A DNA stretch of 64,000 nucleotides, taken from contig JADCGF010000005.1 of the NCBI GenBank assembly GCA_020249145.1, forward strand, positions 124,001 through 188,000, written 5' to 3'. Positions 17,749 through 26,658 of the stretch are shown here, in pieces. Below the pieces are notes generated by a model, which made no database searches, had not been told where the DNA came from, and saw nothing but the letters and a program-made list of their open reading frames with translations. This DNA is from Roseomonas sp. (GTDB lineage: Bacteria; Pseudomonadota; Alphaproteobacteria; Acetobacterales; Acetobacteraceae). The translations under genes were made by a program, and so were the position numbers. Within the stretch, counting starts at the first letter, position 1. The number at the start of each line of letters is the position of its first letter.

Positions 17749-18378
17749 ATGCACGATGCGCTGCCCCCGGTTGCCGGCAATCATCAGAATGCGCCCATCT
17801 CTCGCCTGATCGCGGAGGTGGTGGAACGCTGCCCCGGTGAACGCATCACCCTGGGCGAAATGGCCGAGGCTTTCGGCGACCGCGCCTTTGGCTTGCTGAT
17901 CCTGCTGCTATGCCTGCCTGGCCTTTTGCCGGGCATGGCTTCGATCTTCGGGACACCTATGTTAATCCTGGGTGTGCAAATGGGGCTTGGCTTTCGCCAA
18001 CCGAAACTGCCGGGCTTCATCGCGCGGCAATCGCTGAAGCGCACCGATGTGATGCGGCTTTCGACCGGGTCTTCCAAATGGCTTTCCCGGGTGGAACGCT
18101 ATGTCAGGCCGCGCCCTGGCCCCTTCACCAATAACACCGCTGATAAGGTGGTAGGCTGGCTCACCGCCTATGCGGCGCTCATGCTGATCCTGCCCGGGCC
18201 TGGTACCAATGGCCCGCCGGCTTTTGGCACCATCGTCATGTCGCTTGGCGTAGTGGAGAATGACAGCAAAGTGGTTGGCATTGGCATTCTGGTGACGATC
18301 CTGGCCAATATCTTTGCGACCGGCGTGCTGGTGGCCATTGCCTGGTTTGGCATTGAGGCACTGGGCTACGTGATTTGA
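17749..18378 (+). CDS. exoD: ExoD-family exopolysaccharide synthesis membrane protein
   Basis: 209-residue inner-membrane protein of the ExoD family. A cytosolic N-terminal stretch of about 40 residues contains GERITLGEMAEAFGDRAFGLLILLLCLPGLLPG, the most conserved part. Membrane segments follow at about residues 46-70, 132-148 and 170-208, with GTIVMSLGVVENDSK between the last two. ExoD was named from rhizobial exopolysaccharide and alkali-tolerance phenotypes; the biochemical role is not settled. No polysaccharide genes surround it. The 111 bp upstream contain no other gene. Confidence 0.88.
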   Translation: MHDALPPVAGNHQNAPISRLIAEVVERCPGERITLGEMAEAFGDRAFGLLILLLCLPGLLPGMASIFGTPMLILGVQMGLGFRQPKLPGFIARQSLKRTDVMRLSTGSSKWLSRVERYVRPRPGPFTNNTADKVVGWLTAYAALMLILPGPGTNGPPAFGTIVMSLGVVENDSKVVGIGILVTILANIFATGVLVAIAWFGIEALGYVI

Positions 18379-18424
18379 TGTCAAGAACGCTGGACAGATC
18401 AGCGCGGGCTGACTAGCCTTCCCT

Positions 18425-18610
18425 CATGCTTCGGTGGCCCGAAAGGGCTTAAACGGGAACGCGCGAGACGGTGAAACCCACCGCCAATCCGCGGCTGCCC
18501 CCGCAACTGTAGGCGACTATATCTGCCCATAGGCCATTGCGCATCAGCGTGAGAAGGCGGGCAGATGGAGAGAAATCTCCGGGTCGTGAGCCAGGAGACC
18601 GGCCGTTGCA
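18425..18610 (+). promoter_or_regulatory. cobalamin riboswitch
   Basis: In the 386-bp gap before the TonB-dependent receptor gene, conserved pieces of the adenosyl/aqua-cobalamin aptamer occur in order. These are AAACGGGAA (18451-18459), GGTGAAACCCACC, CCCCGCAACTGTAGGCGA (about 18497-18515) and the B12 box AGCCAGGAGACCGGCC at 18589-18604. It is oriented with the downstream gene and predicts repression of receptor synthesis when cobalamin is plentiful. The outer boundaries are approximate. Confidence 0.93.
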
Positions 18611-18709
18611 TAGTTGTCTCGCGCGTATCGGGCGGGGTGCACCGATGCAACGGACCAAAGCTGCGCGGGCGCGCCCGTGCATCTCCGTCTGCGAACAGCG
18701 TAGGAAATG

Positions 18710-18733
18710 CCCCAAGGCCGCAAGGCTTTGGGG
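18710..18733 (+). promoter_or_regulatory. hairpin between riboswitch and receptor RBS (possible expression platform)
   Basis: CCCCAAGGCC and GGCTTTGGGG pair over 10 bp (one G-U) across a GCAA tetraloop, ending about 17 nt before the GGAGGA ribosome-binding site. No U-run follows. It may be part of the expression platform, for example exposing or hiding the RBS, rather than an intrinsic terminator. Confidence 0.5.
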
Positions 18734-18764
18734 TGCGTGACACCTATGCTCGGAGGAATGCCGG

Positions 18765-20759
18765 ATGAAACACCGGATTCTCGTGTTATTGGCGCTTGTC
18801 CCCCTTGGCCCTGCCTGGGCGCAAACGGCAAGCATTCCCGAAACCATTGTGACAGCAACAAGGATACCCACGCCGCAGGAACGCCTGCCGGCAGCGACCA
18901 CGGTGATTGATCGGCAAACCATCGAAGAACGCGGGTATGTCACGCTGGCCGATGCGCTGGTGAGCGTGCCGGGCTTCAACATCGTGCCCAGTGGCGGCAT
19001 GGGGCAAACGGCATCGGGCTTCATGCGCGGCACCAATTCCAACCATGTGCTGGTTTTGCGTGATGGCGTGCCAATGAACGATGCCAGCCACCCAAGCGGC
19101 GCGTTCAATTTCGGCAATACATTGCTGGGCGATATCGATCGCATTGAAGTGGTGCGCGGCCCGGTATCCGCCGTCTACGGCACTGCGGCGATTGGCGGCG
19201 TGATCAATCTGATCACGCGCCGCGCGCCCGCGGATCGGCAAGCACAACCTTACGGGGAGCTTGCCGGCGGCACCAATTACACCGCGCGCGGCGTGGCCGG
19301 CGTTGCGGGCACCATCGGCAATACGGATTACGGCGTGACGGGGCAGAGCCTTTCGACGCGCGGATCAAACGCCGTGGCGCCGCGTTTCTACAATAATCAG
19401 GGAGAGCGGGACGGCCTTAGAACCGGCGTGATTACCGCACGGGCTGGCGTGAATATTGGCGAAACCGCGCCCGCCAGCGTGCTTGGCATGACGCGGCTGG
19501 ATGGGTTGGTGATCACGCGGGAAAATCGGTTTGGTTTGGATAGTATGCCGAATGATGATCCGAATTACGGCGGCGATGATCGCAACTGGGTGGGTTTTCT
19601 GCGGAGTGCGACTGAATTATTCGGCGGTGATTGGACGACGGGACTCACGCTCTCGGCCACCGAGGATCGGCGGCGTTATACCAATTGGCGCGATAGCCTA
19701 AGCAGCAGTACCGCCGATGATCTCTATCGCGGTAGGCGCGAAAGGCTTGCTTGGGACAATACTGTCAGGCTTGCAGATTTCGGCGCACTCACGTCCAATA
19801 ACCTTGTTTTAGGCGTTGGGTCAGAAAACGAAAGCGCTTTCACCAAGTCGGTGCTTGGGTTCAGCTTTGGCTCAATTAGCCAAGATTTGGACAAATCGCA
19901 GCGCAGTACATTTGCCTATATCGGCACGCAGCATCGCCTCTGGGATCGGCTGGATGTAACCACTGCGCTCCGCCAGGATGCGCCGGACGATTTCGATAGT
20001 GCCACCACATGGCGGCTGGGTGGCGTGCTGAGCCTGCCAGAGGTTGCCTCTCGCGTCATAGTTTCTGGTGGCACCGCCTACCGCGCACCAGCCCTTTATG
20101 AGCGCTACGGCGTATCAGCCTCAAGCTTAAGTCGTTTCCGCGGCAATCCCGATCTACGCCCGGAAAACTCTACGGCCTGGGAAGTAGGGTTTGAAACCGA
20201 TCTTGCCGCAGGTTTCACGGTTTCCGCGCTTTACTTCGAAAGCCGCATTCGTGATCTTATCGCCAATAAGAGAATTTCGCCCACGTCATCAACTAATGAA
20301 AACATTTCACGCGCACATATCCAAGGCGGCGAATTTGGCGTGAACTGGCGCGCATCAGACAGCTTTTCAACGCGCGCCGCCTGGACCATTCAGGAAACCC
20401 GCAACGAGGCAAATGGCGCTGCTTTGGAACGTCGGCCACGCAATACAGCAAGCCTCTCACCACGAATCGCGCCGAAAGTGGATTGGGTGGATGTCCCAAA
20501 TGCGCGGCTGATCATCGCCCCTGAATTCATCTATGTCGGCGAGCACCGCGATTTTCTGTATCTTGATAACGGATCATACGCGAACCAAGGTCAGAGTGAT
20601 GGCGGCTTCGTCTTCAACATGACCGTATCACTGCCCGTCACGCAGCAAGTCACCACCTTCATCGAAGCGCGCAACTTTGGCAATCGGCGCTATGAACCGG
20701 CCAATGGTTTCGTCATTCCCGGCCGCAGTGCCATTCTTGGCATGCGCGGAATTTTCTAA
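18765..20759 (+). CDS. btuB: TonB-dependent outer-membrane receptor, BtuB-like (vitamin B12)
   Basis: 664-residue outer-membrane receptor. A 20-residue signal peptide ends at ALA-type PAWAQ. The TonB box is PETIVTATR just after it. The plug domain runs to about residue 150 and contains VLVLRDGVPMND and GDIDRIEVVRGPVSAVYGTAAIGGVINLITR. The 22-strand-type barrel follows and ends in Phe (GMRGIF), the usual outer-membrane sorting residue. The cobalamin riboswitch directly upstream makes B12 or a corrinoid the likely ligand. GGAGGA precedes the ATG. It ends 12 bp from the convergent adenosyltransferase gene. Confidence 0.93.
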   Translation: MKHRILVLLALVPLGPAWAQTASIPETIVTATRIPTPQERLPAATTVIDRQTIEERGYVTLADALVSVPGFNIVPSGGMGQTASGFMRGTNSNHVLVLRDGVPMNDASHPSGAFNFGNTLLGDIDRIEVVRGPVSAVYGTAAIGGVINLITRRAPADRQAQPYGELAGGTNYTARGVAGVAGTIGNTDYGVTGQSLSTRGSNAVAPRFYNNQGERDGLRTGVITARAGVNIGETAPASVLGMTRLDGLVITRENRFGLDSMPNDDPNYGGDDRNWVGFLRSATELFGGDWTTGLTLSATEDRRRYTNWRDSLSSSTADDLYRGRRERLAWDNTVRLADFGALTSNNLVLGVGSENESAFTKSVLGFSFGSISQDLDKSQRSTFAYIGTQHRLWDRLDVTTALRQDAPDDFDSATTWRLGGVLSLPEVASRVIVSGGTAYRAPALYERYGVSASSLSRFRGNPDLRPENSTAWEVGFETDLAAGFTVSALYFESRIRDLIANKRISPTSSTNENISRAHIQGGEFGVNWRASDSFSTRAAWTIQETRNEANGAALERRPRNTASLSPRIAPKVDWVDVPNARLIIAPEFIYVGEHRDFLYLDNGSYANQGQSDGGFVFNMTVSLPVTQQVTTFIEARNFGNRRYEPANGFVIPGRSAILGMRGIF

Positions 20760-20764
20760 AGGCG

Positions 20765-20782
20765 CGCGGGGTTAGCCCCGCG
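20765..20782. terminator. short GC hairpin between convergent btuB and pduO genes
   Basis: CGCGGGG, loop TTAG, CCCCGCG form a 7-bp stem in the 12-bp gap and the extreme end of the minus-strand gene. There is no T-run, so bidirectional termination here is only a suggestion. Confidence 0.35.
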
Positions 20783-21335
20783 TCGCCCCCGGCACCCACA
20801 GCACATCGCCGGCACCATTGCCATTGAGCCGCCGTGCCAAGACAAAAAGATGATCCGATAACCGGTTCAAATAGCGGATCACGGCGGGGTTCACTTCCTC
20901 CGTCGCCGCCAAAGCCACCACCAGGCGTTCCGCGCGCCTGGTCACGGTACGCGCCACATGCGCCGCCGCCGCACCTGCCGTACCGCCTGGCAACACAAAG
21001 GATTTCAGCGCGGGCATTGCGCTATTCATTTCCGCCAATTCCGCTTCCAGCCGCGCGGATTGCGTATCCGCCACACGCAGCCGCGCCCCCGCTTCACCGG
21101 GCACGCAAAGATCAGCGCCGATATCGAAAAGATCATTCTGGATGCGCGCCAGCATCGCATCCGCCGCCGCGTCTTCACCGGTATGCAACCTCAGCACACC
21201 AATTGCGGCGTTCGCCTCATCCACCGTGCCATAGGCTTCAACGCGCAAGGCATCCTTCCGCACCCGCGCCCCATCGCCGAGTGAGGTTTCCCCGCCATCG
21301 CCGCCGCGCGTCATAATCACATCAAGCTTGACCAT
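20772..21335 (-). CDS. pduO: cob(I)yrinic acid a,c-diamide/cobalamin adenosyltransferase, PduO type
   Basis: 187-residue ATP:cob(I)alamin adenosyltransferase. The N-terminal ATP-binding motif TRGGDGGETSLGDGARVRKD, the trimer-interface segment VEAYGTVDEANAAIG and the C-terminal ARTVTRRAERLVV and NPAVIRYLNRLSDHLFVLARR are diagnostic of PduO-type enzymes. It makes adenosylcobalamin, fitting its position beside the cobalamin receptor gene. TonB lies 32 bp upstream on the same strand, so the genes from metH to pduO may form one unit. Confidence 0.95.
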   Translation of the reverse strand: MVKLDVIMTRGGDGGETSLGDGARVRKDALRVEAYGTVDEANAAIGVLRLHTGEDAAADAMLARIQNDLFDIGADLCVPGEAGARLRVADTQSARLEAELAEMNSAMPALKSFVLPGGTAGAAAAHVARTVTRRAERLVVALAATEEVNPAVIRYLNRLSDHLFVLARRLNGNGAGDVLWVPGATRG

Positions 21336-21367
21336 CGTTCAATTCCTGCAAAGACCAATACGTCGTT

Positions 21368-22225
21368 TCAGCGCCGCGCGGTTTCAAGGCGGAAATGCAC
21401 CGCCGTGGTGATGCTGCCCGCGACAGGCACCCCCGCACGCTGCGCCGGGCGAAAGCGCCAATCGCGCACCGCTTGCACTGCCGCCGCATCCAAGGTGCCG
21501 AAGCCCGAGCTTTCCAGAATGCGCACATCCGCAACGCGCCCGTTTGGATCCACCAATAATTCAACACGCACCACGCCTTCTTCGCCGCGCCGGCGGCTGC
21601 TCTCTGGATAGGGGGGGCGGCGGTTGCGCGCTGCATCAAGTGCTTCCGGCGGTGCCACGCGGCCTTCCAGGGTGAAGCTTTCCATCCCCTGCAAACCGGC
21701 ATTCAACCGCACCGGCTGAGGCGAAGGCTGCGCTGCGCTTGCCCGCGCCGGCGGGCGGCGTTCCGGCGCGGGCGGAGGCACTTCCGCCACTTGCCGCGGC
21801 TGTTCCGGTTCCGGCGCGGGTTCCGGCTGGGGCGGCGCTTCCGCGATTTGTGGCGGCGTTTCCTCAAGCGGCGGGGGTGGCAGGATGGGCGCTGCCAGGG
21901 CCGCAGGGGGCAATGGCGCGAGGGACGGCGGGGCGGCAGCCATCACGGGCGGAGGCGGTGGCGGCGGGGGCGCTGGCGCGGCGACCATGGGCGGCGGCGG
22001 CGGCACTTCCGGGGCGGGCGGCACCGCCGCCACCTCTGGCGGGGCAGCAGGAGATTCCGCCATGCCGATTTCCGGCGCGCCTTCGTAAATTACCGCAATG
22101 CCCTGGTCGGCTGCATGATCAGACGAATATTCCTCAATCGCCGGCCATAGGATCAACAGCACCGCCACCAGCCCATGCAACACCAGCGACGCGCCAATCC
22201 CAAAACCGCGCCGAACCAGCCTCAC
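21368..22225 (-). CDS. tonB: TonB family energy transducer
   Basis: 285-residue inner-membrane-anchored periplasmic protein that couples the proton motive force to outer-membrane receptors. One N-terminal membrane helix (~residues 8-27) is followed by a long Pro/Ala-rich spacer (~residues 55-175). The C-terminal TonB domain contains YPESSRRRGEEGVVRVELLVDPNGRV and ...AVRDWRFRPAQRAGVPV. The start is a GTG whose GTGA overlaps the stop of the CDF gene. ExbB/ExbD are not in the window. Proximity to the BtuB gene suggests a dedicated TonB. Confidence 0.92.
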   Translation of the reverse strand: MRLVRRGFGIGASLVLHGLVAVLLILWPAIEEYSSDHAADQGIAVIYEGAPEIGMAESPAAPPEVAAVPPAPEVPPPPPMVAAPAPPPPPPPPVMAAAPPSLAPLPPAALAAPILPPPPLEETPPQIAEAPPQPEPAPEPEQPRQVAEVPPPAPERRPPARASAAQPSPQPVRLNAGLQGMESFTLEGRVAPPEALDAARNRRPPYPESSRRRGEEGVVRVELLVDPNGRVADVRILESSGFGTLDAAAVQAVRDWRFRPAQRAGVPVAGSITTAVHFRLETARR

Positions 22226-23124
22226 AGCACCGGCACCCCCTGCTGTTTCGCCTTGCCTTCGGGTTCGACATGAATGGTGATGATCGCACCTTCAAGCTCC
22301 GCCTTCAGCGCGGCTTCGATCCTATCGCAAATCTCATGGCTTTCGCGCACACGCATATCGCCCGGCACCACCAGGTGGAATTCCAGAAACGTGTGCCGCC
22401 CGGCATGGCGGGAGCGCAAATCATGCGCCTCAATCGCGCCGGATGCCTGTTCAGCCACAATGCGCCGGATGCGTTCCATGGTGGCGGGCGGCACGGCTTC
22501 ATCCATCAACCCGCCGACACTTTCGCGGAGCAGGCGCAAGCCAGAGAAGATGATATTCACCGCCGTCAACGCCGCCAGCAGCGGATCGAGCCACAAAATC
22601 CCGGTCAGCGCGACCAGCCCAACACCCACCAGCACGCCAACCGAAGTCACCACATCCGACCATAAATGCCGCGCATCGGCCATCAGCGCCGGGGAGCGTA
22701 AAGCCTTGCCGCGTCGGGTCAGAAAAAACGCCCAGGCGGCATTGATGCCACTCGCCACCGCAGCCACCGCAAGACCAATACCTGCCTGTTCCGGCGCGCG
22801 CGGCACCATGAAAGCGCCCCATGCCTCATGCAATATGAGCAGCGCCGCCACAATGATCAGCGCGCCTTCCAGAACTGCCGAGAAATACTCAGCCTTGGAA
22901 TGGCCATAAGGGTGATTGGCATCCGCCGGCAGCGCTGAAAGCCGTACCGCGAGCAGCGCGGCGCAGGCCGCGGCGACATTCACAATGCTTTCCAGCGCAT
23001 CGGCGTAAAGCGCGACCGATCCCGTCACCCACCAGGCCACCGCCTTGAGCGCCAATACCGCCACCGCAATCGCCACGCTAAAGGCAGCCAATTGCGCGGC
23101 GTTGGAATGCCGGGCCTCAACCAT
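22222..23124 (-). CDS. cation diffusion facilitator family transporter
   Basis: 300-residue CDF metal/proton antiporter of the inner membrane with six predicted membrane helices and a cytosolic ferredoxin-like C-terminal domain. Metal-site residues are visible in helix II (YADALESIVN) and helix V (SPALMADARHLWSDVVTSVG, carrying the HxxxD pattern), and NHPYGHSKAEYFSAVLEG is a family hallmark. The substrate could be Zn, Fe, Mn or Co. Its place between metH and tonB/pduO makes cobalt worth considering, but nothing in the sequence proves it. Confidence 0.93.
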   Translation of the reverse strand: MVEARHSNAAQLAAFSVAIAVAVLALKAVAWWVTGSVALYADALESIVNVAAACAALLAVRLSALPADANHPYGHSKAEYFSAVLEGALIIVAALLILHEAWGAFMVPRAPEQAGIGLAVAAVASGINAAWAFFLTRRGKALRSPALMADARHLWSDVVTSVGVLVGVGLVALTGILWLDPLLAALTAVNIIFSGLRLLRESVGGLMDEAVPPATMERIRRIVAEQASGAIEAHDLRSRHAGRHTFLEFHLVVPGDMRVRESHEICDRIEAALKAELEGAIITIHVEPEGKAKQQGVPVL

Positions 23125-23147
23125 GGCGGGGGTTTAGCCCAGGCAGC

Positions 23148-26100
23148 CTAGACCGAGAAGTACTTGGCCCGCGGATGATGCAACACAATCGCGCTGGTGG
23201 ATTGTTCCGGGTGCAATTGCCATTCATCACTCAGCGAAACACCGATGCGCTCAGCATCCAAAAGCTTGAGCAAGCCTTCCTGGTCTTCCAGCTTCGGGCA
23301 GGCCGGATAGCCGAAGGAATAGCGCCCGCCTCGATAGCCCTGCTGGAGCATTTTTTCGATCTCGCGATCATCCTCTGCCGCGAAGCCCAATTCGGCGCGG
23401 ATGCGCTTATGGACGTATTCGGCCAAGGCTTCCGCCATTTCCACCGAAAGCCCATGCAGATAGAGGTAATCCTGGTAGCGGTTTTCCTCAAACCAATCGC
23501 GCGCGATATCGGAAGCCTTCTGGCCAACCGTCACGACTTGCAGGCCGATCACATCGCGCGCGCCGGGGCCATCATCCACATCGCGCACGAAATCGGCGAT
23601 GCAATCACCATCTTCCTTGGGTTGGCGTGGCATATTGAAGCGGCAGACTTCGGTCACGCCATCTTCCGCAAACAGGATCAGGTCATTGCCCTGCCCGGCG
23701 CATTTCCAATAGCCATAAATGGCTTGCGGCTTCAGGATGTTTTGGTCTTCGGCCAAGGCCAGCATGCGCTTCAGCACCGGGCGCAATTCCTGCTTGGCCC
23801 AGCCAAGGAAATCTTCCAGCGACCGGCCCGCCTTCCGAAAACCCCATTGGAATTGATAAAGGCTGCGTTCATTGATGAAGGGCACCAGCGCCTTGGGAGC
23901 CGCTTCCAAAACCCGCGCGCCCCAGAAGGGCGGTGTTGGCACTGCGCTTTCCGCCGCCACACGCCGGCGGCGGGTTTGCGCGTATTTCACATCAACCGGT
24001 GCAAAGCCGCGCGGATCTGCGGTGCCAAGCGTGCGCTTTTCATTGCGCGCCTTGCCGGCGCGCTTGGTTTGCAGCGCGGCCAGATAATCATCAAAGCCAT
24101 TGCCCATGACCTTATCCATCAAATGCAGGCCATCAAAAGCATCCCGCGCATAGGCAACACGGCCGGAAGCATAGGCGCGCACGCAATCATCTTCCACGTA
24201 ATTGCGGGTCAGCGCGGCACCCCCCAGCAGCACGGGAATATCCACGCCCTGGCGCGACATTTCTTCCAGATTTTCGCGCATCACCACGGTGGATTTCACC
24301 AGCAAACCAGACATGCCAATGGCATGCGCCTTGTGTTCGCGCGCAGCATTCACAATTTCAATGAGCGGCACCTTGATGCCAAGATTGACCACGCGATAAC
24401 CGTTATTGGTCAGGATGATATCCACCAGATTCTTGCCGATATCATGTACATCACCCTTCACGGTGCCGAGCACGATGGTGCCCTTTTCCTGGCCTTCCAC
24501 CCTTTCCATAAAAGGTTCCAGATAGGCGACGGCGGTTTTCATCGTCTCGGCTGATTGCAGAACGAAGGGAAGCTGCATCTTGCCCGCGCCGAATAATTCG
24601 CCAACAACCTTCATGCCATCCAGCAAAACATCATTGATGATAGAAAGCGGCGCGATGCCCTTGGCCAAGGCATCGGCCAATTCATCATCCAGCCCCTTGC
24701 GATCACCATCAATGATGCGGTCCTTCAAGCGCCCTTCAACCGTCTCAGCGCGCTTCTTGGCCGTGGCATCAGCGGCTTTGCGGCCGGCGAAAAGCTCCAG
24801 CATTTTTTGCAGCGGGTCATATTCTTCCGTGCGGCGATCATAGATCAAATCCTCCGCAACCTTCACTTCCTCAGGCGCAATCTGATGCAAGGGCTTGATC
24901 TTGGAAACATGCACAATCGCGCCCGTCATGCCGGCCTTAACTGCATGATCGAGAAACACGCTATTCAGTACATGCCGCGCGGCGGGGTTGAGCCCGAAGG
25001 AGATATTGGAGAGCCCAAGAATGATCTGAATATCGGGAAATTCTTCCCGGATCATGCGAATGCCTTCAAGCGTCCAAAGGCCGAGCTTGCGGTCATCCTC
25101 ATTACCCGTCGCGACTGTGAAGGTCAGCGGGTCAATCATCAAATCGGATTGCGGCAGCCCGTGCTTGTCGCAGGCAAATTCCACCAGGCGGCGCGCGATG
25201 CGCAGCTTATCTTCGGCGGTTTTCGCCATGCCCACTTCGTCTATCGTCAGCGCAATTACCGCCGCGCCGAATTTACGCGCCAAGATCATACGATCCTCAG
25301 CGGCTTTCTCACCTTCTTCGAAATTGATCGAATTGATGATGGGCTTGCCGCCATGCAGCTTGAGTGCCGCTTCAATTACCGGGGTTTCGGTGGAATCGAT
25401 CACCAAGGGGCCATTCACGCTGCTGGTGAAGCGGCGGATCACCTCAGTCATTTCCGCCATTTCATCGCGCCCGACAAAGGCGGTGCAGATGTCCAGGCTG
25501 TTTGAACCCTCGGCCATTTGTTCTCGGCCCATGGCAACGCAGCCATCCCAATCGCCTGCTGCCTGGCGTTCACGCCACGCCTTCGATCCATTGGCATTGC
25601 AGCGCTCACCTATCGAGAAATAGGAGTTTTCCTGGCGCAAAGCCGTTGCGCCATAAAGGGAGGCGACGGATGGCACCCAATGAAATTTGCGCTTGATCGG
25701 CGCCGGGCGATGCGCGGCACCGCCAAGCTTGCGCAGCATGGCATCAAGCGCTGCGATATGCGGCGTGGAAGTGCCGCAGCAACCGCCAATCAGGTTCAGG
25801 CCATCTTCGACAACAAAGCGTTCCAACCAGGCGGCGAGTTCTTCCGCGCCCAAAGGATAATGCGTTTTGCCATCCACCAATTCCGGCAGGCCGGCATTGG
25901 GCTGGCAGGAAATCAGCCCCGGCCAGTTTTGTGAGAGCCAGCGCACATGCTCCGCCATCTCCTGCGGCCCGGTGGCGCAATTCAGCCCCATCAGCGGCAC
26001 ATCCAAGGCATTCACAACGGTCGTGGCGGCGGCGATATCGGGGCCGACCAACAACGTGCCGGTGGTTTCCACCGTGACTTGCACAAAGATCGGAATGTCA

Positions 26101-26648
26101 GATCCCGCCGCCTTGCGCGCGATTTTCGCAGCATTCACGGCGGCCTTGATGAAAAGCGTGTCCTGATTGGTTTCCGTCAGCAGCGCATCCGCACCGCCGG
26201 CAATCAGGCCACGGCATTGTTCCACCAGCGCCGCTTCCAACGCGTCATAGGTGATATTGCCAAGGCTTGGGAGTTTGGTGCCCGGACCGATATCGCCCAC
26301 CACCCAACGATGCCGGCCATCGGCGAAGCTTTCCGCCGCTTCGCGCGCCAGTTCCACCGAAAGCTTGTTGATTTCGAAGGCGCGTTCTTCCAGTTCAAAT
26401 TCGCCGAGCGTCACTGGCGAACCACCGAAGCTATTGGTCAGCACCATATCGGCGCCAGCTTCGTAATAGCCGCGATGAATGTCGCGCACGATATCGGGGC
26501 GCGAAAGGTTCAGGACTTCCGTGCAATTTTCCTTGCCCCAGTAATCGCGTTCCACCTCCAAAGTCAGGGCCTGCACGCGGCTGCCCATGCCGCCATCACA
26601 GAGCAAAACGCGGTCACGAAGGGCGTCGAGAAGATGCGGGCGCGCCAT
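23148..26648 (-). CDS. metH: cobalamin-dependent methionine synthase
   Basis: 1166-residue MetH transferring a methyl group from 5-methyl-THF via cobalamin to homocysteine. Domain order is as follows. Homocysteine domain: residues ~1-320, with zinc-binding Cys in the MGLNCATG region and GGCCGTSTPHI. Pterin domain: ~345-620, with SIGERCNANGSKAW. Cap and B12 domain: ~650-890, with the cobalt-ligand motif DVHDIGKNLV. AdoMet reactivation domain: ~930-1166, with RGGRYSFGYPACP. Length and order match complete MetH. It starts 10 bp after the ArsR-methyltransferase gene, so the two are co-transcribed and probably both controlled from the dyad at 27.6 kb. Confidence 0.98.
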   Translation of the reverse strand: MARPHLLDALRDRVLLCDGGMGSRVQALTLEVERDYWGKENCTEVLNLSRPDIVRDIHRGYYEAGADMVLTNSFGGSPVTLGEFELEERAFEINKLSVELAREAAESFADGRHRWVVGDIGPGTKLPSLGNITYDALEAALVEQCRGLIAGGADALLTETNQDTLFIKAAVNAAKIARKAAGSDIPIFVQVTVETTGTLLVGPDIAAATTVVNALDVPLMGLNCATGPQEMAEHVRWLSQNWPGLISCQPNAGLPELVDGKTHYPLGAEELAAWLERFVVEDGLNLIGGCCGTSTPHIAALDAMLRKLGGAAHRPAPIKRKFHWVPSVASLYGATALRQENSYFSIGERCNANGSKAWRERQAAGDWDGCVAMGREQMAEGSNSLDICTAFVGRDEMAEMTEVIRRFTSSVNGPLVIDSTETPVIEAALKLHGGKPIINSINFEEGEKAAEDRMILARKFGAAVIALTIDEVGMAKTAEDKLRIARRLVEFACDKHGLPQSDLMIDPLTFTVATGNEDDRKLGLWTLEGIRMIREEFPDIQIILGLSNISFGLNPAARHVLNSVFLDHAVKAGMTGAIVHVSKIKPLHQIAPEEVKVAEDLIYDRRTEEYDPLQKMLELFAGRKAADATAKKRAETVEGRLKDRIIDGDRKGLDDELADALAKGIAPLSIINDVLLDGMKVVGELFGAGKMQLPFVLQSAETMKTAVAYLEPFMERVEGQEKGTIVLGTVKGDVHDIGKNLVDIILTNNGYRVVNLGIKVPLIEIVNAAREHKAHAIGMSGLLVKSTVVMRENLEEMSRQGVDIPVLLGGAALTRNYVEDDCVRAYASGRVAYARDAFDGLHLMDKVMGNGFDDYLAALQTKRAGKARNEKRTLGTADPRGFAPVDVKYAQTRRRRVAAESAVPTPPFWGARVLEAAPKALVPFINERSLYQFQWGFRKAGRSLEDFLGWAKQELRPVLKRMLALAEDQNILKPQAIYGYWKCAGQGNDLILFAEDGVTEVCRFNMPRQPKEDGDCIADFVRDVDDGPGARDVIGLQVVTVGQKASDIARDWFEENRYQDYLYLHGLSVEMAEALAEYVHKRIRAELGFAAEDDREIEKMLQQGYRGGRYSFGYPACPKLEDQEGLLKLLDAERIGVSLSDEWQLHPEQSTSAIVLHHPRAKYFSV

Positions 26649-26658
26649 GGGGAAACCT

